A DNA stretch of 64,000 bases. It comes from JAAZMI01 sp964603615. Its GTDB lineage: Bacteria > Bacillota > Dethiobacteria > DTU022 > UBA8154. Below, in pieces: positions 44,423-52,995 of this stretch (position 1 is its first letter; each line of letters opens with the position of its first letter). Under the pieces are notes generated by a model. It did not search any database and had not been told where the DNA came from. It saw nothing but the letters and a program-made list of their open reading frames with translations. The translations under genes and the position numbers were made by a program. The DNA is taken from assembly GCA_964603615.1 (NCBI GenBank), contig CAZRVU010000001.1, positions 62,001-126,000 on the forward strand. Reading direction: 5' to 3'.

Positions 44423-44629
44423 CTAAAAACCCTTATACTGGGGTTCTTGTTCTTCAATTTCCATGATCCTCGTTTGCAAACCTGAAGCTATACTTTTTGT
44501 CTGATCTGCAAACTGCGAAAAGATCTGTTTAGCCATCTGATTATTGGTTTCTAATGCAAATGATTCGAGGTCCGCCTGTGCACTTTTTAAGTTGGCCAGG
44601 CAGGTTTTTAATTTTGTACCGACGGTCAT
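44423..44629 (-). CDS. DUF1657 protein
   Basis: 68 residues, the full DUF1657 length: MTVGTKLKTCLANLKSAQAD, then helices ending in EEQEPQYKGF. Members often occur with spoVA genes and are linked to spores, function unknown. GGGAGGTG precedes the start. Confidence 0.85.
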   Translation of the reverse strand: MTVGTKLKTCLANLKSAQADLESFALETNNQMAKQIFSQFADQTKSIASGLQTRIMEIEEQEPQYKGF

Positions 44630-44868
44630 CAGCCGTCACCTCCCGGATTATTATAGTTTCTTTGCAACATTTTTAGTATAACTAAACAGTGACCGACAAT
44701 ACCTGCCATGTTCTACCAAATAGATGGTCTTCACGCCGCTCCGGGCGGCGATACGGCAAAAGGATGACAGTACTTTTTGCAGGGCTTTTATAACTCCGGG
44801 ATAAAACACAAACTTGTTACAAGATAATTTGGTATGCAAAGGTATAAGTGATAAGGAGAGAGCAGTTA

Positions 44869-44902
44869 CAAAAAACCTGTGAGAAGCCCCTCCTCACAGG
44901 TT
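44869..44902 (-). terminator. Terminator of the decarboxylase operon
   Basis: AACCTGTGAG (44874-44883) with CTCACAGGTT (44893-44902), a perfect 10-bp stem followed on the minus strand by five Ts. The 44630-44957 gap otherwise shows only a small GC hairpin (44734-44750). Confidence 0.8.
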
Positions 44903-44957
44903 ACGAAAATTTTGGTAGACAACACTTTGATTCTACATTATGTATTTATTTCGACTA

Positions 44958-46091
44958 TCAATAGGGTAGCAAGGAAAGAAAGACTCCGGCGACTACCGCG
45001 GAACCAATTACCCCGGCCACGTTGGGGCCCATAGCATGCATCAATAAATAATTATTGGGGTTGGCTTCCCGTCCTACCACTTGTGAAACTCTTGCTGCCA
45101 TGGGCACAGCGGAAACCCCTGCTGAACCGATCAAGGGATTGATTTTCCCGCCCGTAGCTTTACACATAATTTTACCCATGAGAACACCGCCAGCGGTTCC
45201 CACAGCAAAAGCAGCTAGCCCCAGAGCAATAATTTGCAGTGTTTCTGCTTTTAAAAAGTAGGTAGCATTTGCTTTAGCACCGACGGTGAGCCCAAGGAAA
45301 ATAACCACAATATTATTCATTTCATTTTGCGCTGCCCCGCTTAGTCGTTCAGTTACCCCACATTCCCTTAAGAGGTTCCCAAACATGAGCATGCCCAAAA
45401 GGGGAATCGCTGCTGGCAGGAAAAGTCCTGTCAGGAGAATAACCACGATGGGAAAAAGGACGCGTTCTTTTTTGGAAACGGGCCGGAGCTGTTGCATGAC
45501 TATTTTTCTTTCTTTTGCAGTGGTCAGGGCTTTCATGATTGGGGGCTGGATGATTGGCACCAACGCCATGTAAGAATAAGCTGCAATGGCAATTGCCCCT
45601 AAAAGGTGCGGGGCCATTTTAGAACACAAGTAGATGGCTGTCGGGCCGTCGGCACCGCCGATAATCCCGATTGAACCTGCTTCCGGTAATTGGAATCCAA
45701 GCAGCAGTGCTCCCAAAAATGTGGTGAAGATACCCAACTGTGCCGCCGCCCCTAACAGCAGGGTCATAGGGTTGGCAATCAAGGGACCAAAATCTGTTAA
45801 GGCCCCTACCCCTAAAAAGATCAAAGGCGGGTAAATACCCAATTCTATACCCTGATAAAGGTAATAAAAGAGTCCACCTACCTGTCCGTTTACAGGAGGA
45901 TCCATCAACCCTCCCAGCGGTAGATTGACGAGTAGCATTCCAAAGCTAATCGGCACCAACAGAAGGGGTTCATATTTTTTTTCTATACCAAGATATAAAA
46001 GCAAAAGAGCAACGATGATCATGATTATTTCCGGAAGAGCTAACTGGGCGAATCCGGTATCGCTAATAAAATCTAAAAGCCTGGCAAGCAT
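44958..46091 (-). CDS. Sodium-translocating decarboxylase, beta subunit
   Basis: 377 residues and about nine membrane helices, OadB/MmdB/GcdB family. GGLMDPPVNGQVGGLFYYLYQ near the start, GIIGGADGPTAIYL mid-protein and AMGPNVAGVIGSAVVAGVF at the end are family blocks. It decarboxylates carboxybiotin and pumps Na+ outward. The third gene of a minus-strand operon after gamma-like and biotin carrier subunits. The substrate (oxaloacetate, methylmalonyl-CoA, malonyl- or glutaconyl-CoA) depends on a carboxyltransferase that is not present here. Confidence 0.93.
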   Translation of the reverse strand: MLARLLDFISDTGFAQLALPEIIMIIVALLLLYLGIEKKYEPLLLVPISFGMLLVNLPLGGLMDPPVNGQVGGLFYYLYQGIELGIYPPLIFLGVGALTDFGPLIANPMTLLLGAAAQLGIFTTFLGALLLGFQLPEAGSIGIIGGADGPTAIYLCSKMAPHLLGAIAIAAYSYMALVPIIQPPIMKALTTAKERKIVMQQLRPVSKKERVLFPIVVILLTGLFLPAAIPLLGMLMFGNLLRECGVTERLSGAAQNEMNNIVVIFLGLTVGAKANATYFLKAETLQIIALGLAAFAVGTAGGVLMGKIMCKATGGKINPLIGSAGVSAVPMAARVSQVVGREANPNNYLLMHAMGPNVAGVIGSAVVAGVFLSLLPY

Positions 46092-46108
46092 TTTTAACCC
46101 TCCCCGAA

Positions 46109-46522
46109 TTATTCAATTACAAGCATGAGATCTCCAGTATTGACAGATGAGCCTACAGCAATATTTATCGATTTAACAATACCTGCTTCGGGGGCGGTTA
46201 TTTCGTTTTCCATTTTCATTGCTTCCAGGATGAGCAATGTATCCCCGGTATTAACCTGCGCACCCACTTCCACTTTAATATCCAGAATAGAACCCGGCAT
46301 GGGAGCCGTGACCTCTACGCCGCCGCCAGTTTTAGGTGCGGGCGGTTCTACTGCTTGAGGGGGAACTGCTGCCGGAGGCACTGGTTTGTTTACCGGTGCT
46401 GTTTGAGCTATTGGCTGTGTTTGTGGTGCTGCTATTGTTGATTGTTGTGCTCCTGTTGAACCTGCTTCCTCAACGATAACCTCAAATGGTTCGCCGTTGA
46501 CATATACCTTGTATTTTTTCAT
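46109..46522 (-). CDS. Biotin carboxyl carrier protein of the decarboxylase
   Basis: 137 residues. Short N-terminal head, a Pro/Ala-rich flexible linker (about 30-70), then a biotinyl domain with EAMKMENEI, whose Lys carries biotin. This is the MmdC/GcdC type, shuttling CO2 to the beta subunit. It overlaps the preceding gene by four bases (ATGA). Confidence 0.93.
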   Translation of the reverse strand: MKKYKVYVNGEPFEVIVEEAGSTGAQQSTIAAPQTQPIAQTAPVNKPVPPAAVPPQAVEPPAPKTGGGVEVTAPMPGSILDIKVEVGAQVNTGDTLLILEAMKMENEITAPEAGIVKSINIAVGSSVNTGDLMLVIE

Positions 46523-46941
46523 TTCAATTTCCCCCTTTTATGTGAAACAAAATCCTGCCTTAAATTTACCAACCTGGTCCGGCTAGCTAAAGCCCAAAAA
46601 TTTATTGGTGCTTCATTGCTCAAAATATTTGCAATGACGGGAAACCTGGGGGCTCGTTTCTCCAATGTATAGTTTATTGCTCCGATTGCTGCAGCTACCA
46701 TTTCCGGCCTTAAAGCTGTGGCACCAGAGTCGGGGCTTATCTCTATCCCGGTTTTTGCTGCTGGTTTTTTTTGTGGTTCAATTACCTGGATAGTGTTTTT
46801 TTGCCCCTGGCGTCCCCCATCTTTTCCTTTACTAAACACCAGGGTAAAAATAAGCAAAATGCCCGCCAGTAGAAACAAAGTAGTCATGGTAATTATAAAA
46901 CCGATCACTGAAATTTCCAAACCAAAGAACAGGTTATTCAT
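46519..46941 (-). CDS. OadG-like membrane subunit of the decarboxylase
   Basis: 140 residues. One N-terminal membrane helix (about 9-34), hydrophilic Lys-rich linker, and a C-terminal part with AAIGAINYTLE, the OadG/MmdD pattern. These subunits hold the complex together. AAGGAGGT precedes the ATG. Start of the operon. Confidence 0.85.
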   Translation of the reverse strand: MNNLFFGLEISVIGFIITMTTLFLLAGILLIFTLVFSKGKDGGRQGQKNTIQVIEPQKKPAAKTGIEISPDSGATALRPEMVAAAIGAINYTLEKRAPRFPVIANILSNEAPINFWALASRTRLVNLRQDFVSHKRGKLK

Positions 46942-47031
46942 CGCCTAACCTCCTTGTATAATAGAGTTATTGATCAGGTTTCCTCTACCCCCCCTGTCTA
47001 TAGTAAATAAATATTTTTGTTTTTTCTGCTT

Positions 47032-47058
47032 GTTCCCTTTACCGTAGATAAAGGGAAC
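47032..47058. other. Perfect inverted repeat between the PHP gene and the decarboxylase operon
   Basis: GTTCCCTTTA (47032-47041) with TAAAGGGAAC (47049-47058), 10 bp and a 7-base loop. No T tract on either strand. It could be an operator or mRNA-end structure. Confidence 0.5.
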
Positions 47059-47125
47059 AACTGTTTATAATAAGATTAATTCTTTAGATGGATGTAAAAC
47101 CCTTTTTTCCAACAATTTAAACGGT

Positions 47126-47965
47126 TTAAAACACTTCTTGTTTTTGGATCATATTTTTTAACTCTTCCAAATATTTATAACCAATGGTTATAGTGCCGAC
47201 AACAGGGGCAGATCCGATACCCTCTCCATGGTAATCCGACCCCCCTGTAATTAAAAGATCATATTTTTGAGCAAGTTGCTGGTATTTATTTACGTCTTTA
47301 GGGCGATGATCGGGATGGAATACTTCAATGCCCAAAAGGCCTTTTTTAACCATGGATGGAATGAAATGGTCCTCCTTATATATTCCAGGGTGGGCCAATA
47401 CGGGTATACCCCCTGCTATACGCACCAAATCAATTGCTTTATAAAGATCCAGTTTATAGCGCTCTACGTATGGCGGGCAGCCGTTCCCAATATATTTTTG
47501 AAAAGCCTCCAATGGCGTACGACAGTAACCTTTTTGGCAAAGTGTTAAAGCCAGATGAGGGCGTCCCGGTGCCCTTCCTTCGGTTTTAGAAAGTATTTCT
47601 GTTATGTCGATTGTCAGGCCCAAATCTCCTAACCTGGTAATCATTTTTTTCATCCTGTCTTGCCGGTCAGAGATCATTTTATCTAAAAGTGTTTTTAGTA
47701 GTGGATGCTTGGGATCACAATAATAGCCCAGTAGGTGAAATTCCTTTCCCCCCCTATGTGTGCTCAGTTCTAGGCCGGGGACTATTTCTATGTCATGTTC
47801 CTCACCTGCTTTTTGAGCTGGAGTAATCCCTTCCATCGTATCATGATCGGTAATGCCCATGGCGGCGATTCCTTTTTCTTTCGCAACCTCGATCAGTTTT
47901 GCAGGGCTTAATGAACCATCAGAAAATTTAGTATGGTTATGCAGATCCACCATTTTTTCTATCAT
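47126..47965 (-). CDS. PHP domain phosphoesterase
   Basis: 279 residues from ATG 47965, the start that fits MIEKMVDLHNHTKFSDG; a longer frame adds an unrelated cysteine-rich head. Metal motifs: DLHNHTKFSDG, GITDHDTMEG, VPGLELS, LAHPG and GGSDYHG. It belongs to the TrpH/RNase AM-type PHP family, which acts on nucleotides or 5' RNA ends. AAAGGAT precedes the start. Confidence 0.88.
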   Translation of the reverse strand: MIEKMVDLHNHTKFSDGSLSPAKLIEVAKEKGIAAMGITDHDTMEGITPAQKAGEEHDIEIVPGLELSTHRGGKEFHLLGYYCDPKHPLLKTLLDKMISDRQDRMKKMITRLGDLGLTIDITEILSKTEGRAPGRPHLALTLCQKGYCRTPLEAFQKYIGNGCPPYVERYKLDLYKAIDLVRIAGGIPVLAHPGIYKEDHFIPSMVKKGLLGIEVFHPDHRPKDVNKYQQLAQKYDLLITGGSDYHGEGIGSAPVVGTITIGYKYLEELKNMIQKQEVF

Positions 47966-48057
47966 AGACACCGGTATCCTTTCATATTTAATATGTTTTA
48001 TACAATGACAGGTGAAGCTTTCAGTTAATATAATACCATATTTAATGCTGTACACAT

Positions 48058-48089
48058 AAAAAAACACACCTTTAAATTAAAAGGAGTGT
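48058..48089 (-). terminator. Terminator after spoVS
   Basis: On the minus strand ACACTCCTTT pairs with AAAGGTGTGT (one mismatch), followed by seven Ts. Confidence 0.7.
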
Positions 48090-48161
48090 AATCTAGCCAA
48101 ACCTTGGATAAAAATAGGGATAAAAATAGCATAAAGGTAAACCAAAGAAATAAAAATGTCT

Positions 48162-48422
48162 TTAGCGCGGTTCAATAATCAGTTTAATTGCTGTCCTTTC
48201 TTCTCCATCGATTTGGATATCTGTAAACGCTGGAATACAAATTAAATCCATACCGCTAGGAGCGACAAATCCCCTGGCGATAGCAACAGCCTTTACAGCC
48301 TGATTTAGGGCGCCAGCCCCGATAGCCTGAATTTCTGCTCCTCCCCGCTCCCTTAAAACCCCTGCTAGGGCACCGGCTACAGAATTAGGATTAGACTTTG
48401 CTGAAACCTTTAATACTTCCAT
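48162..48422 (-). CDS. spoVS: Stage V sporulation protein S
   Basis: 86 residues, the typical length, with MEVLKVSAKSNPNSVAGAL, IGAGALNQAVKAVAIARGF and a DIQIDGEERTAIKLII end. An Alba-fold-like protein needed for coat and septum steps of sporulation. AAGGAGGT lies a little far (about 12 bases) from the ATG. Confidence 0.96.
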   Translation of the reverse strand: MEVLKVSAKSNPNSVAGALAGVLRERGGAEIQAIGAGALNQAVKAVAIARGFVAPSGMDLICIPAFTDIQIDGEERTAIKLIIEPR

Positions 48423-48612
48423 AGAATTAATTTGTACCTCCTTAGCTTAAAATTGATTGATTGTTTTATTTCCCCTTTATTGTATATTCTATATATTCTG
48501 CAGGATATCCGAATTTTCCTTCTTCATAATAAAATAATTTAAATTTTCCTTTAATATGCTTAATATTTTTTAAACGTTATTTGAAAGGTTTACTATATAC
48601 TTGCAGAATTGT

Positions 48613-49128
48613 TCATTTATCAAAAACATATACTTTTCCTGCTTCACGAAAGGCAAATAGATTTTTTTTCTCCTGTTTCTTTTTATCTGGTAACAAACAT
48701 TCAATAAAATCCTCACTAAAATTATCCCTATCACTGTAGAGGCAACTATCTCCACGGTTATCCGTAATGATCTCTTTTTTGAATTCATTCAAAATCATAT
48801 TATTAACCAAATGTATTTCTTCGAATGATATATTATTTTTATGGAAAACGATTTGCAACAAGGTCCAATTATTAACTTGTTTCTGGTGGATCTGGGGGGT
48901 TATAGGCTCAAATTGCAGTAATTTGTAATATGCTTTTAAACATTTAAAGAAATCTTTTCTAAAAGTCGTATATCTTTCCGGTTCTAAATGTGCATTGAGC
49001 ATAAAAGATAGTTTGAAGATTGATTCTGCTAAATTATAGTGAATGGTTAGGATTTCGGGAAAACGAACCAAAAGGCTAATTAATAGATCAACACCAGATA
49101 GTTCACCCGAAGTGTGCTCTAGTTTCAC
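48613..49128 (-). CDS. Uncharacterised 171-residue protein
   Basis: Start GTG 49128, with AAGGGGGAA five bases upstream. Helical, no membrane segment, no recognised motif. The last 40 residues are charged (DKKKQEKK) and the sequence is AT-rich compared with its neighbours. It lies alone between spoVS and rny. I do not recognise it. Confidence 0.6.
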   Translation of the reverse strand: MKLEHTSGELSGVDLLISLLVRFPEILTIHYNLAESIFKLSFMLNAHLEPERYTTFRKDFFKCLKAYYKLLQFEPITPQIHQKQVNNWTLLQIVFHKNNISFEEIHLVNNMILNEFKKEIITDNRGDSCLYSDRDNFSEDFIECLLPDKKKQEKKNLFAFREAGKVYVFDK

Positions 49129-49261
49129 AGAATTCCCCCTTGTTTAAAACAAAATAATATTTTTACCTCGCGGCCTATTAGCACAACTATTTTTTTCAAT
49201 AACATCTTCGAATTAAACTTTAATATTCCATAATAACTTATTAAAATCCTTCCGGATAAAG

Positions 49262-49287
49262 AAAAAAGTGCCTAGTGGCACTTTTTT
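49262..49287. terminator. Terminator after rny
   Basis: AAAAAAGTGCC, TAGT loop, GGCACTTTTTT. Symmetric, usable in either direction, and 22 bases after the rny stop. Confidence 0.85.
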
Positions 49288-49308
49288 CCATTATTATTTA
49301 GCTTTTAT

Positions 49309-50808
49309 CTAGCGGGCATATTCTACGGCCCGGATCTCCCTGATTACAGTAACTTTTATTTGTCCGGGATATTCCAGTTCTTTTTCAATTTTTTTTGTAA
49401 TATTTCTGGCAACCTGGATTGCTTTTATATCATCAATTTTTTCAGGTTTAACCATGATGCGTATTTCCCGTCCTGCTTGGATGGCATAGGCCTTTTCAAC
49501 TCCATCAAAAGAATCTGCAATCTCTTCCAATTTTTCCAGGCGTTTGATATAAGCCTCCAAGGTTTCGCGTCTGGCGCCGGGACGTGCTGCAGAAATAGCA
49601 TCAGCGGCTTGCACCAGTACTGCTTCCAAAGTCAGTGGTTCAATATCACCGTGGTGAGCAGCAATTGCATTGATAACATCCAGTGATTCACGAAACTTTT
49701 TAGCCAACTCCGCCCCGTTGACAACATGAGGCCCCTCCACCTCGTGGTCTAGAGCCTTGCCTATATCATGCAGTAAACCTGCCCTTTTAGCCAGTTTAAT
49801 ATCTAGCCCCAATTCGGCAGCCATGATGCCAGCCAAATGAGATACCTCCAAAGAATGTTTAAGCACATTTTGGCCGTAGCTCGTACGAAACTTTAACCTT
49901 CCTAGCATTTTTACCAATTCCGGGTGGAGCCCGTGAACTCCTGCTTCGAAAGTGGCTTGTTCCCCTTCTTCGCGAATCTGGGTATCAACTTCATGGCGGG
50001 CTTTTTCTACCATTTCCTCGATGCGCGCCGGGTGAATGCGGCCATCGACAATCAATTTTTCCAAAGCCAGACGGGCTACTTCCCGACGAATAGGATCAAA
50101 ACCGGATAGAATTACCGCTTCCGGCGTATCGTCGATAATCAAATCAATACCTGTCAGCGTTTCTAAGGTACGGATATTTCTTCCTTCTCTTCCAATAATG
50201 CGTCCTTTCATCTCGTCATTAGGCAAATTTACAACGGATACAGTTGATTCGGAGACATGATCTGCTGCATAGCGCTGAACAGCCTGGGAAATAATTTCCC
50301 TTGCTTTTTTTTCTGCTTCCTCTTTAGCTTGCTGTTCTATATCTTTAATCATCTGTGCAAGTTCATACTGCATTTCATCTTTTACACGTTTAAGGATGAT
50401 TTCCCGGGCTTCTTCAGTTGGTAACCCTGATATTTTCTCCAGTTCTTGCAGTTGCTGTTCATAAACTTTTTCTACTTTCTTCCGGGTTTGTGTCGCTTCC
50501 TCCTCCTGTTTTTTTAATTCCTCATCCCTTTTTTCAAACTGAAAGGTTTTCTTGTCTAGCACTTCTTCTTTTTGTAAGATACGCCTTTCCAAACGTTGCA
50601 GCTCCGAACGCCGTTCTTTTGTTTCTTTGTCTAATTCGGACCTGAGACGGTGGACTTCTTCCTTAGCTTCCAGTATTTTTTCCTTTTTTTTAGTCCGTGC
50701 TTTTTCTTCAGCATCTTGTACAATTTTTTTTGCTGCCTCTTCAGCAGACATTAGTTTGGCTTCTGTAAGATATTTACGGATAAAAAAACCTGCTCCTAAT
50801 CCTAACAA
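49309..50808 (-). CDS. rny: Ribonuclease Y
   Basis: 499 residues from TTG 50808. N-terminal helix, long coiled coil (about 25-190), KH domain with GRIIGREGRNIRTLE, and HD domain with GLLHDIGKALDHE. It cleaves single-stranded RNA at the membrane and starts mRNA decay. The TTG at 50808 has no ribosome site and truncates the membrane helix. The frame stays open for 16 more codons to a point 8 bases after a perfect AGGAGGTG (50863-50870), where the codon is ATC (50856) or ATT (50853). The true start is probably there. Confidence 0.92.
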   Translation of the reverse strand: MLGLGAGFFIRKYLTEAKLMSAEEAAKKIVQDAEEKARTKKKEKILEAKEEVHRLRSELDKETKERRSELQRLERRILQKEEVLDKKTFQFEKRDEELKKQEEEATQTRKKVEKVYEQQLQELEKISGLPTEEAREIILKRVKDEMQYELAQMIKDIEQQAKEEAEKKAREIISQAVQRYAADHVSESTVSVVNLPNDEMKGRIIGREGRNIRTLETLTGIDLIIDDTPEAVILSGFDPIRREVARLALEKLIVDGRIHPARIEEMVEKARHEVDTQIREEGEQATFEAGVHGLHPELVKMLGRLKFRTSYGQNVLKHSLEVSHLAGIMAAELGLDIKLAKRAGLLHDIGKALDHEVEGPHVVNGAELAKKFRESLDVINAIAAHHGDIEPLTLEAVLVQAADAISAARPGARRETLEAYIKRLEKLEEIADSFDGVEKAYAIQAGREIRIMVKPEKIDDIKAIQVARNITKKIEKELEYPGQIKVTVIREIRAVEYAR

Positions 50809-50907
50809 AATTCCTATTATTCCAGTAACTAGAGCCCCTAAGCAATCCCCAATGATTTATTTCACCTCCTGTTTCTTTCATTTTTACGAACAAATTTCAA
50901 TAAAAAT

Positions 50908-50927
50908 AAGCTGTGATATCACAGCTT
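50908..50927 (-). terminator. Perfect 20-base palindrome between recA and rny
   Basis: AAGCTGTGATATCACAGCTT is self-complementary. On the minus strand it is followed by ATTTTTATTG, so it may be a terminator or attenuator ahead of rny. A DNA-binding dimer site is an alternative. Confidence 0.5.
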
Positions 50928-51108
50928 AAAATAGAAATGGCCATATTGTATCCTCGAACAGTATTTTCACTACACGCCAAGATTCAATAAGAATAATTGA
51001 TTATAATTAAATTTATTATAAAAATGCCAAAAAAACGGAGGCATTACGCTATGGTCAAATCTATTTTAAGGGCAACAAATCCCAGGATAAAACAATACTG
51101 TCTAAGCA

Positions 51109-51137
51109 ATTTTATCCCCTCTGTGAGGTAATGTCAA
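51109..51137 (-). promoter_or_regulatory. Sigma-A promoter of rny
   Basis: Minus strand: TTGACA (51132-51137), 17-base spacer, TAAAAT (51109-51114). The -10 lies inside an 8-bp inverted repeat (GGATAAAA 51085-51092 with TTTTATCC 51110-51117). The leader to rny is about 250 bases and includes the palindrome. Confidence 0.6.
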
Positions 51138-51175
51138 GTAAGAAAAACCTTCAAAGGTATTCAATAAAATATATA

Positions 51176-52210
51176 CTAGGCTTTTTTTACTTCATCAGTT
51201 TTGCTGGTTTCTTTTTTTTCGCTTTCTTCAAGTAAGTGATACGCTTGACGTAACTGTTTGTCAATTTCTGATAATAAATCCTTATTCTTTTTTAAAAATT
51301 CTTTGGCGTTTTCCCGTCCCTGCCCCAATCTTTCCTCTTTAAAAGAATACCACGTCCCACTTTTGTTGATGATATCCTTTTCTAGTGCCAGATCTAAAAT
51401 ACACCCCTCATTGGAGATTCCTTCCCCAAAAACAATATCGAATTCTGCTTGTTTAAAAGGAGGGGCCAGCTTATTCTTTACTACTTTTGCTCTTGTCCGG
51501 TTGCCGATCATTTCATTACCGCGCTTCATTGTTTCCATCCTGCGAACCTCAATCCGTACAGAAGAATAAAATTTTAAGGCCCTGCCACCGGGGGTTACCT
51601 CCGGGTTGCCAAACATAATGCCAACTTTTTCACGGATCTGGTTAATAAAAATGGATGTTGTTAGTGATTTGCTGATCTGGCCAGAAAGTTTGCGCATGGC
51701 CTGGGACATCAGTCGTGCCTGCAAACCGACATGTACATCGCCCATTTCCCCTTCAATTTCAGCCCGCGGGACAAGGGCTGCTACTGAATCGATCACCAGC
51801 ACATCGATGGCCCCGCTACGGACGAGTGCTTCTGCAATCTCCAGGGCTTGTTCACCTGTATCTGGTTGCGAGACCAGGAGTTCATCAATATTTACACCAA
51901 GTTTTTGGGCATAAATCGGATCAAGAGCATGTTCGGCATCGATAAAAACGGCAAAACCACCCTTTTTTTGGGCTTCAGCAATGATATGCAGGGCTACTGT
52001 AGTTTTCCCCGAGGATTCAGGACCATAAATTTCCACAATTCTACCCCGGGGAACGCCTCCTATACCCAGCGCAATGTCCAAAGACAAGGCTCCGGTAGGA
52101 ATGATAGCGATTGGCTGCCTGCTTTCGGAACCAAGTTTCATAATAGAACCTTTTCCGAACTGTTTTTCTATTTGTGTCAATGCTGTATCCAGCGCCTTTT
52201 TCTTTTCCAT
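51176..52210 (-). CDS. recA: Recombinase RecA
   Basis: 344 residues. Walker A GPESSGKTT, DSVAALVP, LMSQAMRKL, FINQIREKVG (loop L1/L2 region with NPEVTPGGRALKFYSS). It pairs homologous strands and, as a filament on single-stranded DNA, triggers LexA cleavage. GGGAGGT precedes the ATG. A degenerate SOS-type box lies upstream. recX is not found next to it. Confidence 0.98.
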   Translation of the reverse strand: MEKKKALDTALTQIEKQFGKGSIMKLGSESRQPIAIIPTGALSLDIALGIGGVPRGRIVEIYGPESSGKTTVALHIIAEAQKKGGFAVFIDAEHALDPIYAQKLGVNIDELLVSQPDTGEQALEIAEALVRSGAIDVLVIDSVAALVPRAEIEGEMGDVHVGLQARLMSQAMRKLSGQISKSLTTSIFINQIREKVGIMFGNPEVTPGGRALKFYSSVRIEVRRMETMKRGNEMIGNRTRAKVVKNKLAPPFKQAEFDIVFGEGISNEGCILDLALEKDIINKSGTWYSFKEERLGQGRENAKEFLKKNKDLLSEIDKQLRQAYHLLEESEKKETSKTDEVKKA

Positions 52211-52287
52211 AATCCCCGAACCTCCCTAAGAGAATTTTTTACGGCTAGTGAGCGAGATTGAATTTATTTCTATATTTCATTTTTAAA

Positions 52288-52303
52288 CTAAACTTATGTT
52301 TGC
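52288..52303 (-). promoter_or_regulatory. Possible LexA operator upstream of recA
   Basis: On the minus strand GCAAAC-ATAA-GTTTAG, two half sites four bases apart. It shares the GCAAAC half site with the lexA operator on the plus reading of that site. It lies about 80 bases before recA, overlapping the 3' end of thpR. Weaker than the lexA site. Confidence 0.4.
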
Positions 52304-52929
52304 CTATTTTGTTTATTCTGCAGTTTAGGCAATATTTCCTGCTTGTTTCCCGGCTTAAACAAAAATTCCCTTACCGGCGTATAGACTGGCCCCGTGGGAT
52401 AAAGTGCGCTTTGCATTAAGAAAAAACTTTTTACGGGCAATAAGTTCTTGCATACTCTTGTTATTTCAAACAGCTCCTTGTTTATCCTCCATTTTCTACC
52501 CTTATTTTTTATTCGGCCCAGGGTAATATGTGGTTGGAATGGCTTTCCGGTATTATTCCTTATATTGCTCCGGAAAAAAGGCTGGTGGACATCTAAAGCT
52601 TGCTCAATATTTGTTGCCAATTTATTCAACTGACTGGCCCCTTCTTTTATGCCAATCCAAAAGACCCGCGGGTTACCTGGAGAGGGAAACGCCCCCAAAC
52701 GGGCTAAAGAAACTATAAAAGGTTTTGTATTTTTCCCTATTTCCCGCAGGGGTATATCTAAAAAAGGCAAAAAGTCATCATCTAACTCCCCCAAAAACTT
52801 TAAAGTGATATGCAATAGCTGCGGGGCAACCCAGCGAACCCCGTGTATTTTAGACCGTAGCCCGTTTTGTATCCCTGCCAATTCTTCTTGTAATTCTTTA
52901 TGGAAGTTTATGGCTAAAAATGCCCTCAT
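52294..52929 (-). CDS. thpR: RNA 2',3'-cyclic phosphodiesterase
   Basis: 211 residues of the 2H phosphoesterase family. Two HxT motifs: HITLKFLGEL (about residue 40) and HITLGRIKN (about 134). It opens 2',3'-cyclic phosphates on RNA; older name 2'-5' RNA ligase. No signal peptide. It lies upstream of recA on the same strand. Confidence 0.92.
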   Translation of the reverse strand: MRAFLAINFHKELQEELAGIQNGLRSKIHGVRWVAPQLLHITLKFLGELDDDFLPFLDIPLREIGKNTKPFIVSLARLGAFPSPGNPRVFWIGIKEGASQLNKLATNIEQALDVHQPFFRSNIRNNTGKPFQPHITLGRIKNKGRKWRINKELFEITRVCKNLLPVKSFFLMQSALYPTGPVYTPVREFLFKPGNKQEILPKLQNKQNRQT

Positions 52930-52995
52930 GTTTTCCCTTCCTTACTATATTATTACTTTATTCCCCTACTTCTTTCTTTTTCCTGCAAGGGAATT

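Noticed and set aside
44651..44839. A 62-codon frame on the minus strand
   Set aside because: TTG start without ribosome site, no recognisable pattern, and a GC hairpin inside it.
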